Positions 16,369-23,387 of a stretch of 28,439 nt of DNA are shown here, piece after piece. The stretch covers positions 1 through 28,439 of IMG/VR virus record IMGVR_UViG_3300017788_000128; one strand, written 5' to 3'. This stretch comes from a virus. Made by a program: the position numbers and the translations under genes. Positions within the stretch are counted from its first letter, which is position 1. The number at the start of each line of letters is the position of its first letter. The notes beneath the pieces were generated by a model. It saw nothing but the letters and a program-made list of their open reading frames with translations. It ran no database searches and was not told the origin of the DNA.

Positions 16369-16926
16369 TTGGTACGTAGTAGATTACTATCAGGGGGAGT
16401 AGCAATAACTTTTGGCTTGACCATGCTTTTGGGTGCCATGCCACAGGCTAATGCTATAAAAACTTTACTAGAACAAGACCAGCCTAATGCTGTTGCCGCC
16501 CCAAAGGCGGTTTTTTTGGTTTCTAAGCCTAGTAAAGATATTACACTTGAAAAATATCAAAACGCAACCAGTCTAACTGACCTGCAACTTGTAGAGTTGT
16601 TAAAAGCCGTCGGATTTTCTGGCAAAGGCCTTAAGATTGCATATGCAGTCGCTAAGGCTGAAAGCAATGGCAGACCTTATGCATTTAATGGAAATATCAA
16701 AACTTTAGATCAAAGTTACGGTGTGTTCCAAATTAATATGCTAAGTATGCTAGGAGAAGATCGCCGTGAGCGATTTGATCTAGCCCATAACGCTGACCTA
16801 TTCAATCCCGTCATCAATGCAAAAATTGCATACCGTATGACTAAGGGTGGAGAGGACTGGAGCGCATGGTCGTCCTATAACAAAGGCGCTATATATAAAT
16901 GGCTAGATAAATTCCCTAATCAATAA
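16369..16926 (+). CDS. Secreted lytic transglycosylase (SLT fold)
   Basis: A 185-residue exported muralytic enzyme. The start is TTG, fixed by Shine-Dalgarno TTGGAGG 6 nt upstream. Residues 1-29 are a signal peptide: basic MVRSR, a hydrophobic core (GGVAITFGLTMLLGAMP) and a cleavage site after AQANA-like residues (A29). The C-terminal domain (about 88-185) is transglycosylase-like: KIAYAVAKAESNG with the likely catalytic Glu98, SYGVFQIN (117-124) and WSAWSSYN (164-171). It is the only plus-strand gene within the tail region, with its own promoter and terminator. It could be a signal-peptide endolysin or a virion/host-envelope remodelling enzyme. I see no cell-wall-binding repeat. Confidence 0.85.
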   Translation: MVRSRLLSGGVAITFGLTMLLGAMPQANAIKTLLEQDQPNAVAAPKAVFLVSKPSKDITLEKYQNATSLTDLQLVELLKAVGFSGKGLKIAYAVAKAESNGRPYAFNGNIKTLDQSYGVFQINMLSMLGEDRRERFDLAHNADLFNPVINAKIAYRMTKGGEDWSAWSSYNKGAIYKWLDKFPNQ

Positions 16927-16944
16927 ATTTAGGACATAAAAATA

Positions 16945-16978
16945 CCCCCAGGCTTCAAGGTCTGGGGGATATTTTTTT
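16945..16978. terminator. Bidirectional intrinsic terminator
   Basis: A 9-bp GC-rich stem (CCCCCAGGC and GTCTGGGGG, one G-U pair) with a 6-nt loop lies between convergent stop codons. A seven-T run follows on the plus strand and a T-rich tract on the minus strand, so it should end both the transglycosylase transcript and the opposing tail operon. Confidence 0.9.
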
Positions 16979-16984
16979 ATTTAA

Positions 16985-17263
16985 TTAAATTTCAATCCAA
17001 GAATTTGTAGATTCATCCCAGATGTAGTTTCCTTCTTCTGGAGCAGCAACTGGCGCTTCCCAACGATTGTTTGCGTTTAGCACCCAACTTGGGTATGGCT
17101 TACGTGGAATAAATACTTCACCAACATATGTGCCACCTGCTTCTGCAGATTCTGCTGTAAATTCTACACATGTCTTGCCTGTTACTTCCTCAGCGATTGC
17201 TTTGGAATCTGCAACGATTGTGTTAAGTACGTTCTCTTCGTCTAAAACTGCAAATTTAGCCAT
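16985..17263 (-). CDS. Small cassette-terminal tail protein, copy 1
   Basis: A 92-residue protein, MAKFAVLDEENVLNTIVADS at the start, then VFIPRKPYPSWVLNANNRW and a closing WDESTNSWIEI. The PKPYPSWVLN..W.APV....Y.WDE.T..W pattern is one I recall from many aquatic phage tail clusters, where such genes follow fibre or adhesin genes. It is nearly identical to the product of 20270-20566, and the first 50 coding positions are a perfect DNA repeat (17205-17254 and 20508-20557). The start lies one base after the stop of the glycine-rich protein, with AGAGG upstream. It may be a fibre chaperone, tip or decoration protein. Confidence 0.8.
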   Translation of the reverse strand: MAKFAVLDEENVLNTIVADSKAIAEEVTGKTCVEFTAESAEAGGTYVGEVFIPRKPYPSWVLNANNRWEAPVAAPEEGNYIWDESTNSWIEI

Positions 17264-17264
17264 A

Positions 17265-18056
17265 TTATAATCCTCTTAACACATAGACAAATCCGCTGCT
17301 ACCAGCACCACCAGCGGCACCACCAGGTGTTTGACTTGCACCATTTCCGCCTGTAGAACCTGGAGTTGACATAAAAAGATATGGAGCATTGGATGATGGG
17401 CTTCCAGATGCCCCTGTTGTTGCTGGAATCGTATTTCCAATAGGAGGTGTTGCGCCACCACCGCCGTTTGCAGATAATAAATTTCCAAAATTTGTTACTC
17501 CGCCAGCATTTCCAGCAGTGGCAGCAGCACCACCATTACCACCAGTCCCTATTGTAATAGGTGTTGAAGTATTTGTAAAAAAATTGCTGCCTGCAAATCC
17601 ACCAGTGCCGCCGCTTGCGCCATTTCTATATACTGCACTACCCGAACCGCCACCAGCACCGCCAACACAAACTACATAAAGTTGTCCAGTTGTATTATAA
17701 GTACTAGTTGTTGTTATAGTATCTAAAGTTCCACTTGCATTTGAAGAAATTGATTGCCCTGTAAGTGTAATGGAAACTAGAACATTTGAACCACTGCTAA
17801 CATAATATCCAATCTTACTAATTGCTTGTGCAAGGTTAACCGAAACTGTTCCACTTGCGGTTGTACCAGTTGTCACAATTTCTCCACTACTATTATAAAA
17901 ATCTACAACTGCAACAATGCCACTAGAACATGTAATACTATAAATCCCTGGGTCAAAAGGTTGAATTGATTGATAATAAGATGTTGTTGCTGTAGCAGTA
18001 AATGTTTTTGCAATTGTACTTGCAGCCTCATCAGCAATTAAACTACTAATAGCCAT
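17265..18056 (-). CDS. Glycine-rich tail adhesin-like protein, cassette 1
   Basis: 263 residues. The first 130 are beta-rich (SYYQSIQPFDPGIYSITCSS, ending GTLDTITTTSTYNTTGQLYV). The second half is built of Gly-rich loops (GGAGGGSGSAVYRNGASGGT, GTGGNGGAAATAGNAGG, GGNGASQTPGGAAGGAGSSG) and ends VYVLRGL. This resembles glycine-rich distal tail adhesins such as T-even gp38, where polyglycine-type helices carry variable receptor-contact loops. Related proteins are encoded at 20568-21551 and 22647-23387. The ATG overlaps the previous stop (TAATG) behind GGAG, so translation is coupled. Confidence 0.8.
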   Translation of the reverse strand: MAISSLIADEAASTIAKTFTATATTSYYQSIQPFDPGIYSITCSSGIVAVVDFYNSSGEIVTTGTTASGTVSVNLAQAISKIGYYVSSGSNVLVSITLTGQSISSNASGTLDTITTTSTYNTTGQLYVVCVGGAGGGSGSAVYRNGASGGTGGFAGSNFFTNTSTPITIGTGGNGGAAATAGNAGGVTNFGNLLSANGGGGATPPIGNTIPATTGASGSPSSNAPYLFMSTPGSTGGNGASQTPGGAAGGAGSSGFVYVLRGL

Positions 18057-18382
18057 TATGCAATCTCCGATCCAAATACCTGAAATGTAAGATTTGTGTC
18101 TGATCCTAAAACATATAATTGATCTGTTGCATCCATTGTAATACCCAGCGTTAATGCAATAACATTATTTGCAGTAATTGGTGTATCATATGCAATATAG
18201 TGTTTATCTGCTAGTCCTTCATTATTTGGACGAAGAATAATCCTGAATGTATTTTCTGCTGCCTCTCGATTTGCAATTACAATTGAAGAAACAATTGTTT
18301 GTGTAGCAGATGGGCAGGTATAAATTGATACCGCCGAAGTTGTGCTTGCCAACTGTCCCAAGACTTTATAAGTTGTTGCCAT
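18056..18382 (-). CDS. Small beta-rich tail protein, cassette 1
   Basis: 108 residues, MATTYKVLGQLASTTSAVSI then YTCPSATQTIVSSIVIANRE, a central AYDTPITANNVIALTLGITM and a final FQVFGSEIA. The product of 21551-21865 follows the same plan (MATTSKTLF..., YTVPTTSTTTVVTNIAVANT, HISGVEIV), so the two are paralogues that each precede a glycine-rich adhesin gene. The fold is probably a beta sandwich that joins the adhesin to a fibre. Shine-Dalgarno AAGGAG lies 8 nt before the ATG. The stop overlaps the next start, and the DNA of this junction (GGAGATTG then ATAATG) is conserved in the second cassette. Confidence 0.75.
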   Translation of the reverse strand: MATTYKVLGQLASTTSAVSIYTCPSATQTIVSSIVIANREAAENTFRIILRPNNEGLADKHYIAYDTPITANNVIALTLGITMDATDQLYVLGSDTNLTFQVFGSEIA

Positions 18383-18415
18383 TAGATTTTCTCCTTATTT
18401 GAATATTGTACCATA

Positions 18416-19162
18416 TTATGCACCCATCAACATAAATACTTGAGGAACTGGATCTGTGGATATTGTTACGCTACCGCCCAAAGATACTGCTGATCCATTT
18501 ACGGTAATAGAACTATTTTCCAGCATAGTATTTGTTACAGTTGCTGTATCTCCTGTTGTAACAAGAGTACCAGTAATATTTGGAATTGTGATTGTTCTAT
18601 CTGCCGTCGGATTTGTGACGGTAAGAGTAGTCTCATGATCGTCAGCACTAGATCCTTCAAAAATAATACTTGAATCATTTAATGTAAGGCCAGTTACTAC
18701 AGGACTTGTTAATGTCTTATTTGACATTGTTAAGGTGTTATTTGTTGTTGCAACTACCGCCGTGTCAACGGAAAGTGTAATTGTACCAGCGGTACCACCT
18801 CCGCTTAAACCTGTGCCAGCGGTAACTCCAGAAATATCTCCATCATTAGCAGTCCAAGCAGAGCCACTATAATATTGAATTTGATTTAATGGATTTCCAC
18901 CAGCATCTTGTCTTACGAAACAAATTGTTCCATGAACAGGTGATGTTATTGCTGCATCTCTTGCAGCAGGATTAAGAAAATTATTAAAACCATCTAGGAT
19001 ATTTACAGTAGCATCAAAATTGACGGTATTTAAAAATGTTTGTGTATTAGTCCATTCATATGCTGAAGCAGTATCAATCTTTGCTCCAAAGGCATACCAC
19101 GTATCTCCAACCGAATCATACATGTAAGCGGGTTTACCGCTGTTGTCAAAGGATGCTGGCAT
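18416..19162 (-). CDS. Tail fibre with TLTNKT-type modules, cassette 1
   Basis: 248 residues. The N terminus MPASFDNSGKPAYMYDSVGD followed by TWYAFG matches the fibre of cassette 2 (DPKPGYVYDADVDTWFPLLG) and is probably the attachment segment. There follow GTICFVRQDAGGNPLNQIQY (fibre motif), GVTAGTGLSGGGTAGTITLS, TMSNKTLTSP, and one copy of the SSIIFEGSSADDHETTLTVT module with INGSAV-like strands. It ends PQVFMLMGA, like MTLMGAY in cassette 2. The start has no Shine-Dalgarno but sits 7 nt behind TGCTATAAT, with a second TGCTATAAT further upstream. Confidence 0.8.
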   Translation of the reverse strand: MPASFDNSGKPAYMYDSVGDTWYAFGAKIDTASAYEWTNTQTFLNTVNFDATVNILDGFNNFLNPAARDAAITSPVHGTICFVRQDAGGNPLNQIQYYSGSAWTANDGDISGVTAGTGLSGGGTAGTITLSVDTAVVATTNNTLTMSNKTLTSPVVTGLTLNDSSIIFEGSSADDHETTLTVTNPTADRTITIPNITGTLVTTGDTATVTNTMLENSSITVNGSAVSLGGSVTISTDPVPQVFMLMGA

Positions 19163-19169
19163 AGTTTAA

Positions 19170-19192
19170 ATTATAGCAGGGATTTCTGCTAT
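19170..19192 (-). promoter_or_regulatory. Extended -10 with dyad, fibre cassette 1
   Basis: TGCTATAAT (19170-19178) ends 7 nt before the ATG at 19162. Its TGCTAT is the arm of ATAGCAG-6 nt-CTGCTAT (19173-19192). No Shine-Dalgarno. Confidence 0.55.
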
Positions 19193-19206
19193 CTCCTCTA
19201 CCTGAA

Positions 19207-19215
19207 ATTATAGCA
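19207..19215 (-). promoter_or_regulatory. Second upstream extended -10
   Basis: A second TGCTATAAT lies 37 bp upstream of the first, just after the stop codon at 19219. It may be a tandem promoter for the same fibre gene. Confidence 0.4.
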
Positions 19216-19218
19216 TAT

Positions 19219-19926
19219 TTAACGATAGTCTTTAGGCTGTCTAAACTGCCTTTTATATGAGTCAAAAAATACAGTCCTTAGTTTGTTTGTTACCTTTGCC
19301 TGTTGCTGGAATTCTTCATTGCTACCGATTTCCATTTGGAACTCATCTCGTTTAAATGGAATAACTTGCATTATTGGAGTACCCGCTGGAATTAGACCAT
19401 CCATTTTTGGATCTCGCAAAACAAAGGGGAAGTTAACAGGAGCATTATAAGTATCAGTATCTACAACTCCAGGAAGAACAATAATAGGTGTTTCTCTATG
19501 AAGAGGAGATATAAATAATGATGAATATCCAGGAGGAGTTGTTATAGCCCAAGCATTTGTCCATTTTGGATATGATACTTCATGACCCTTGCCATCTGGA
19601 TGTTCTGGAAGTTGTTGTTTTGGATGAAATCCTAAAGCACCAAAATTAGCCCATTCATAATATGGTTGTAATTTTCCATTTTCATCTGGTTTTTGAGATA
19701 CAAATAAATCTGTATGAGTTGAAATTATATACCCGCCAGTTATGGCATCAAATATAGGCATACAGCGTTTTGCTGTTGCTGTAGTAGATGCATTTCCATC
19801 AGGTCTTTTTTCTCCACCAATATAAGACTCTAAATTCTTATACCATTCAGGAATTATTTTTGAAGCGGGTACTGGACGATATTCTTCTGGTACCCCAATA
19901 GTATCTGTAAATTTAATTATTTGCAT
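19219..19926 (-). CDS. Conserved phage protein of unknown function
   Basis: 235 residues from the ATG at 19926, which follows AAAGGAAG; a start further upstream would lie inside the preceding gene. Features include EEYRPVPASKIIPEWYKNLE, KRCMPIFDAITGGYIISTHT, NAWAITTPPGYSSLFISPLH and GTPIMQVIPFKRDEF. The pattern looks like a compact globular enzyme-like or binding protein rather than a fibre, and I have an impression of homologues in aquatic phages, but I cannot name a family or catalytic residues. It overlaps the zinc-ribbon gene by 14 nt, so the two are coupled. The pair is inserted between adhesin cassettes 1 and 2. Confidence 0.75.
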   Translation of the reverse strand: MQIIKFTDTIGVPEEYRPVPASKIIPEWYKNLESYIGGEKRPDGNASTTATAKRCMPIFDAITGGYIISTHTDLFVSQKPDENGKLQPYYEWANFGALGFHPKQQLPEHPDGKGHEVSYPKWTNAWAITTPPGYSSLFISPLHRETPIIVLPGVVDTDTYNAPVNFPFVLRDPKMDGLIPAGTPIMQVIPFKRDEFQMEIGSNEEFQQQAKVTNKLRTVFFDSYKRQFRQPKDYR

Positions 19927-20191
19927 TATCTTCCTTTTGTAATTCTGTAAATAAATTAGCAATATCTACTACCAATCTATCCTCAATTTTTTCATTTTCT
20001 TGTTCTGCAAATTTAGCAATCTTATTCAATATGTTTGGAAGTGTTATTAATTCAGCAAATTTATTATTGATACCGCACATTCTACAAAAATTCATACCCA
20101 TTTTTTGCACGGTATATAATTTAAAACTTTCCTTACAACTAAAACATTCAGCAGTTGTTATATCAGGAATGTATGTTAGATCTTTTTCCAT
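19913..20191 (-). CDS. Zinc-ribbon protein
   Basis: 92 residues. Two CxxC pairs, Cys16/Cys19 (CFSC) and Cys36/Cys39 (CRMC), should bind one zinc. The rest is helical and acidic (LNKIAKFAEQENEKIEDRLV), suggesting a small regulatory or adaptor protein. Shine-Dalgarno GGGGGT precedes the ATG; TGCTATACT lies 18 nt before it, directly after a terminator hairpin, so the gene starts a new transcript. Its 3' end overlaps the following gene by 14 nt. No DNA-binding function can be claimed from sequence alone. Confidence 0.75.
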   Translation of the reverse strand: MEKDLTYIPDITTAECFSCKESFKLYTVQKMGMNFCRMCGINNKFAELITLPNILNKIAKFAEQENEKIEDRLVVDIANLFTELQKEDNANN

Positions 20192-20209
20192 AATTACCCC
20201 CAGATATTT

Positions 20210-20218
20210 AGTATAGCA
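20210..20218 (-). promoter_or_regulatory. Extended -10 of the zinc-ribbon operon
   Basis: TGCTATACT lies 18 nt before the ATG at 20191 and 7 nt after the hairpin at 20226-20249. Confidence 0.5.
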
Positions 20219-20225
20219 TAACTAA

Positions 20226-20249
20226 AGCCCCTATGCAAATATAGGGGCT
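20226..20249 (-). terminator. Terminator hairpin after cassette 2
   Basis: AGCCCCTAT-6 nt-ATAGGGGCT, a perfect 9-bp stem, lies about 20 nt after the stop codon at 20270. A short T-containing tract (TTTAGTT) overlaps the stem end on the minus strand, so termination may be partial. Confidence 0.75.
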
Positions 20250-20269
20250 AGAAGTTATTTAATTATTGT

Positions 20270-20566
20270 TTATGATTCAATCCAAGAAGTTGTTGATTCA
20301 TCCCAGGTATAATATTTTGGATTTTCTTCATCAAATGCTGGGTAAGCAACTGGTGCCTCCCATGAGTTATTTGCATTGAGCACCCAACTTGGATAAGGTT
20401 TACGTGGAATAAATACTCCACCAACATAGGTGCCACCTGCTTCTGCACGATCTGTTTCGCTAAATTCTACACATGTCTTGCCTGTGACTTCTTCAGCAAT
20501 TGCTTTAGAATCTGCAACGATTGTGTTAAGTACGTTCTCTTCGTCTAAAACTGCAAAGTTAGCCAT
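20270..20566 (-). CDS. Small cassette-terminal tail protein, copy 2
   Basis: 98 residues, a near-duplicate of the product of 16985-17263: the first 35 residues differ at one position (MANFAV against MAKFAV), then a few-residue difference (SETDRAEAGGTYVGG against TAESAEAGGTYVGE), an identical RKPYPSWVLNANN, and a longer acidic insert (PAFDEENPKYYTWDE) before the closing WDESTTSWIES. DNA identity is high over the whole gene. It follows the glycine-rich gene by one base with GAGAGG upstream, the same junction as in cassette 1. This indicates recent duplication of the seam, with divergence of the adhesin between. Confidence 0.8.
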   Translation of the reverse strand: MANFAVLDEENVLNTIVADSKAIAEEVTGKTCVEFSETDRAEAGGTYVGGVFIPRKPYPSWVLNANNSWEAPVAYPAFDEENPKYYTWDESTTSWIES

Positions 20567-20567
20567 A

Positions 20568-21551
20568 TTAGAATCCTCTCAATACGTAAACGACGCCTGG
20601 GGAGCCACTTTTGCCTATATGTGTAGCCTGTACATTTGTAGCGCCACCGCCGCCGCCACCTGCACCATATCCCGAGCCAGCATTTGCTACAATACTGTGT
20701 TTTCCACCATTTCCACCAGTTCCTATACCAGAACCTTTGCCAGATCCAATAGTTCCATTACCTGCACCGCCACCTCCACCGCCACTGCTTGCACCAGTTA
20801 CTGAATTGTGTTTAGAAATTGTTTCAGTTGCAGTATCTGGAGCAGTGCCAGTACTTCCTCGGCCTCCATCACCGCCATTAGTACCATTTCCACCAGTGAA
20901 AGTTCCACCAGTTCCACCATCAGTGGCAGCAGCACCACCATTACCACCATTAGCAGTTAAGATATTTCCAAAAGTTGTTGACCCGCCAGAGTTTCCACTT
21001 ACTTGAGTATTACCAGCATTTCCGCCATTTCCTATTGTTATGCTTGTTGAGGTGTTTGTGTATGTGATTATGCCAGTAATTGCTCCACCACCGCCGCCGC
21101 CGCCTGCTCCGCTACTAGAAGCAAAAGTACCTCCACCTCCACCTGCTCCAATAGCCACTGCATAAAGTAGTCCAGTTGTGTTATAGGTTGATGTTGTTGT
21201 GATAGTATCTAAAGTTCCAGATAGAGTAGACCCCGAAGTGTTTGAAGAAGTATAAGTAATTGTAACTGCTGTACTTGTCGAACCACTTGTATCTGTAAGA
21301 TAAATTTGTGTTGCATCTGATGCAATAGAAAATGAAACTGTTCCACTTACAGTAGTGTTATTTGATAAAGTAGATGTTGCATCTGCAAAAACAACATTGA
21401 CCTGTGATGTAGCAGGAGATGTTGTTACAGTATAGCCACCTGCTGCAAATGTACCATTAATTTCATATGTTTTATATGCTTCAGTTATATTAAATGCTTG
21501 ACCGTCTGGACCAGATGCGGTGGAAGGCGCTGGAAATACTGAAATACTCAT
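20568..21551 (-). CDS. Glycine-rich tail adhesin-like protein, cassette 2
   Basis: 327 residues. The N-terminal half is beta-rich with YEINGTFAAGGYTVTTSPA and ends SGTLDTITTTSTYNTTGLLY, a segment nearly identical to cassette 1 (STYNTTGQLYVV). From about residue 130 it is dominated by glycine: GAGGGGGTFASSSGAGGGGG, GGNGTNGGDGGRGSTG, GAGNGTIGSGKGSGIGTGG, ending VVYVLRGF. The conserved ends and variable Gly-rich middle fit a distal adhesin whose loops choose the receptor. The start ATG overlaps the upstream stop as TAATG with GGAG nearby. Confidence 0.8.
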   Translation of the reverse strand: MSISVFPAPSTASGPDGQAFNITEAYKTYEINGTFAAGGYTVTTSPATSQVNVVFADATSTLSNNTTVSGTVSFSIASDATQIYLTDTSGSTSTAVTITYTSSNTSGSTLSGTLDTITTTSTYNTTGLLYAVAIGAGGGGGTFASSSGAGGGGGGGAITGIITYTNTSTSITIGNGGNAGNTQVSGNSGGSTTFGNILTANGGNGGAAATDGGTGGTFTGGNGTNGGDGGRGSTGTAPDTATETISKHNSVTGASSGGGGGGAGNGTIGSGKGSGIGTGGNGGKHSIVANAGSGYGAGGGGGGATNVQATHIGKSGSPGVVYVLRGF

Positions 21552-21865
21552 TATACAATCTCCACTCCGCTAATATGAAAATTAATTGTTGTTGCAGATG
21601 CTGATCCAGTAATTGTTTTTGGAGTAGCATTTGCATCTAAAACTTGCTTCATGTCAATAACAGCAGTTGAATTTTCAGCAAGTGGTACTGCGGATAATAC
21701 TGCTACCCCGTCAATATTAATAGTGAATGTTCCTGTTGCTGCTGCAGTATTTGCAACTGCAATATTTGTAACTACTGTTGTAGTAGATGTGGTTGGAACT
21801 GTATAAAGAGTAGTGTTGCTTGTTGCTGCAGCACCACGAAATAGTGTTTTACTTGTTGTAGCCAT
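21551..21865 (-). CDS. Small beta-rich tail protein, cassette 2
   Basis: 104 residues: MATTSKTLFRGAAATSNTTL, YTVPTTSTTTVVTNIAVANT, GTFTINIDGVAVLSAVPLAE, NSTAVIDMKQVL and a closing INFHISGVEIV. It is paralogous to the product of 18056-18382 and holds the same position before a glycine-rich adhesin gene. Shine-Dalgarno GGAGGTAG precedes the ATG, and CCTATAAT lies 20 nt before it. The stop is fused to the next start (TAATG). Likely a connector between fibre and adhesin. Confidence 0.75.
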   Translation of the reverse strand: MATTSKTLFRGAAATSNTTLYTVPTTSTTTVVTNIAVANTAAATGTFTINIDGVAVLSAVPLAENSTAVIDMKQVLDANATPKTITGSASATTINFHISGVEIV

Positions 21866-21885
21866 TAGTTACTACCTCCAGTAGT

Positions 21886-21893
21886 ATTATAGG
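21886..21893 (-). promoter_or_regulatory. -10 element of cassette 2
   Basis: CCTATAAT lies 20 nt upstream of the ATG at 21865, with GGAGG between them. No TG extension. Confidence 0.35.
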
Positions 21894-21898
21894 ACATT

Positions 21899-22348
21899 TT
21901 AATATGCCCCCATTAGTGTCATGATTGTTAAATCGTCTACCTGGGCGGTAGTAGCCAAAGTAACTGTTCCAGTTGGAATTGTAACAGTACCAGAATTAGA
22001 AATAGAAGAAATAATAGGTGTTGTTAAAGTTTTATTTGTTAGGGTTTGGGCGGTATTTAAATCTACCGTCACTGTTGTATCAATAGCAATTGAAGGAATT
22101 GGACCTGTAGCATCTGTAACAGAAATACCATTTCCTGATGTTACCGCCGTAATATCGCCAGTCTCACCGCTATTAACCCAGTTTGTACCATTGTACATAA
22201 GTACTTGGTTAGTTGCGGGGGTAGTTAAAACAACATCTGTTAAATCTTCTAAAGACTGTGTTGCTAAACCAAGAAGGGGAAACCAAGTATCTACATCTGC
22301 GTCATAGACATACCCTGGTTTTGGGTCGGTAGTGTTAATAGTTGCCAT
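21899..22348 (-). CDS. Tail fibre with TLTNKT-type modules, cassette 2
   Basis: 149 residues. The N terminus TTDPKPGYVYDADVDTWFPL is shared in plan with the cassette 1 fibre. It continues ATNQVLMYNGTNWVNSGETG (a common phage-fibre phrase), DITAVTSGNGISVTDATGPI, which is almost repeated in the product of 23384-24694, then AQTLTNKTLTTP and a closing TIMTLMGAY. It is a shortened version of the cassette 1 fibre lacking the DHETTLTV module. The ATG follows TGTTATAAT by 6 nt with no Shine-Dalgarno. Confidence 0.8.
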   Translation of the reverse strand: MATINTTDPKPGYVYDADVDTWFPLLGLATQSLEDLTDVVLTTPATNQVLMYNGTNWVNSGETGDITAVTSGNGISVTDATGPIPSIAIDTTVTVDLNTAQTLTNKTLTTPIISSISNSGTVTIPTGTVTLATTAQVDDLTIMTLMGAY

Positions 22349-22354
22349 TATTAT

Positions 22355-22379
22355 ATTATAACAGAATTACTCTGTTATA
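22355..22379 (-). promoter_or_regulatory. Extended -10 within a perfect dyad
   Basis: TGTTATAAT (22355-22363) ends 6 nt before the ATG at 22348. It overlaps TATAACAGA-5 nt-TCTGTTATA (22357-22379), 9-bp perfect arms, which also spans the stop codon of the upstream gene. The dyad may be an operator or a 3'-end hairpin. Confidence 0.6.
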
Positions 22380-22650
22380 CCTCGCTTTCTGGTGTTACTA
22401 TTTCTACTGGTTTTGTTTTAAATTCATCAAGTTCTGGATCATATATCATTCCAGTACCAGCATATCTACCTCTAAACTCTTCTTCAAGTGATGTTTGTTT
22501 CCACTCTGTATCTTCTCCAAATAAATTTTTTAAAAATGATATACCTAAAGGTTCTGATTCTGGAAAAGTTTTATTTTCAAGAACGTTATTGTCTACAACA
22601 TATATGTCTTGACACGTGTTATTACTAATTTTAACAAAATAAGATATCAT
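22375..22650 (-). CDS. Small cassette-terminal tail protein, cassette 3
   Basis: 91 residues. MISYFVKISNNTCQDIYVVD, PLGISFLKNLFGEDTEWKQT, FRGRYAGTGMIYDPELDEF and a closing KPVEIVTPESEV. The W.QT...GRYAG.G..YD...D.F order is that of the longer form of the family represented by 16985-17263 and 20270-20566, though it lacks the PKPYPSW part. It holds the equivalent place after a glycine-rich adhesin gene and overlaps it by 4 nt (ATGA). Homology to the other two copies is inferred from pattern and position, not from clear identity. Confidence 0.7.
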   Translation of the reverse strand: MISYFVKISNNTCQDIYVVDNNVLENKTFPESEPLGISFLKNLFGEDTEWKQTSLEEEFRGRYAGTGMIYDPELDEFKTKPVEIVTPESEV

Positions 22651-23387
22651 CCTATCACCACGATAACTCTTCCTGCGCCACCTGAACCACCGATGTTACC
22701 GCCCCTTCCAACATTGCTAGAGTTTCCACTTCCGTTAACGCCTGCTCCACCGCCAGCATAACCTACTGCGCTTCCAGTTATATTTAAAGTTATTTCAGGA
22801 CCACCCGAGTGACCATTCGGAGTTCCTCCAGCACCGCCACCACCTGCTCCACTACTAGTATTTCCTCCAGCAAATCCTTGGTCAGGAGTTCCGCTTCCTG
22901 CTGGTCCACCACCACTAAAGTTAAAAGCACCGCCACCACTTCCTCCAGATTTTGGTCCTAATCCACTTATAACACCACTACCATCTCTTCCGCTACCGCC
23001 ACCACCACCTACAGCATAATACTGCCAAATATATGACGATGTTCCTTGATTTCCTGGACCACCGTTATTACTACTACTTATATTAGTTCCACCAGCACCA
23101 ACTGCTACTGTTAAATTTTCTGCTGGTAAAAATGCTGATGCTTCATATAAGACTCCTCCAGCACCACCTCCAGATGTTAAGTTTCCGACTCCACCACCAC
23201 CGCCGCCTGCAATAACTGCTATTTCAGCATAGCCAGCAGTACCCACAGTAATTGATCCACTACCGTTAAACTCATAAATTGTTTTTCCTGCACGAGCATT
23301 ATTATTTGTTGTTGGTGATCCAGAAGTTGTATTAACTGTTGCTTTTCCAATACCGCCAAGAGAAACAGGGCTAAATGTAGGACTCAT
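22647..23387 (-). CDS. Glycine-rich tail adhesin-like protein, cassette 3
   Basis: 246 residues. A short N-terminal segment (MSPTFSPVSLGGIGKATVNT) leads to YEFNGSGSITVGTAGYAEIA and then the Gly-rich body: VIAGGGGGGVGNLTSGGGAG, GAGGTNISSSNNGGPGNQG, GGSGGGAFNFSGGGPAGSG, GGAGVNGSGNSSNVGRGGN, closing RVIVVIG. The body begins with the V(I/V)AGGGGGG pattern typical of phage glycine-rich tip proteins. It lacks the long beta N terminus of the copies in cassettes 1 and 2. The start overlaps the preceding stop (ATGA) and the stop overlaps the next start. Confidence 0.8.
   Translation of the reverse strand: MSPTFSPVSLGGIGKATVNTTSGSPTTNNNARAGKTIYEFNGSGSITVGTAGYAEIAVIAGGGGGGVGNLTSGGGAGGVLYEASAFLPAENLTVAVGAGGTNISSSNNGGPGNQGTSSYIWQYYAVGGGGGSGRDGSGVISGLGPKSGGSGGGAFNFSGGGPAGSGTPDQGFAGGNTSSGAGGGGAGGTPNGHSGGPEITLNITGSAVGYAGGGAGVNGSGNSSNVGRGGNIGGSGGAGRVIVVIG

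Noticed and set aside
17264-20575. TATAAT or TCTAAT just before the starts at 17263 and 20566 as promoters
   Set aside because: These bases are the coding end and stop of the glycine-rich genes, with an AGAGG ribosome binding site at normal spacing. One copy reads TCTAAT, so a conserved promoter is unlikely.
17389-21006. Proline-rich plus-strand reading frames (17389-17679, 20611-21006)
   Set aside because: They are antisense shadows of glycine-rich genes: GGN codons read as proline on the other strand. They have no ribosome binding site or homology.
20568-21551. CRISPR-like array, suggested by dense short repeats
   Set aside because: The repeats are codon-periodic glycine and Thr/Ser repeats within open reading frames, with no constant repeat-spacer lengths and no cas genes.
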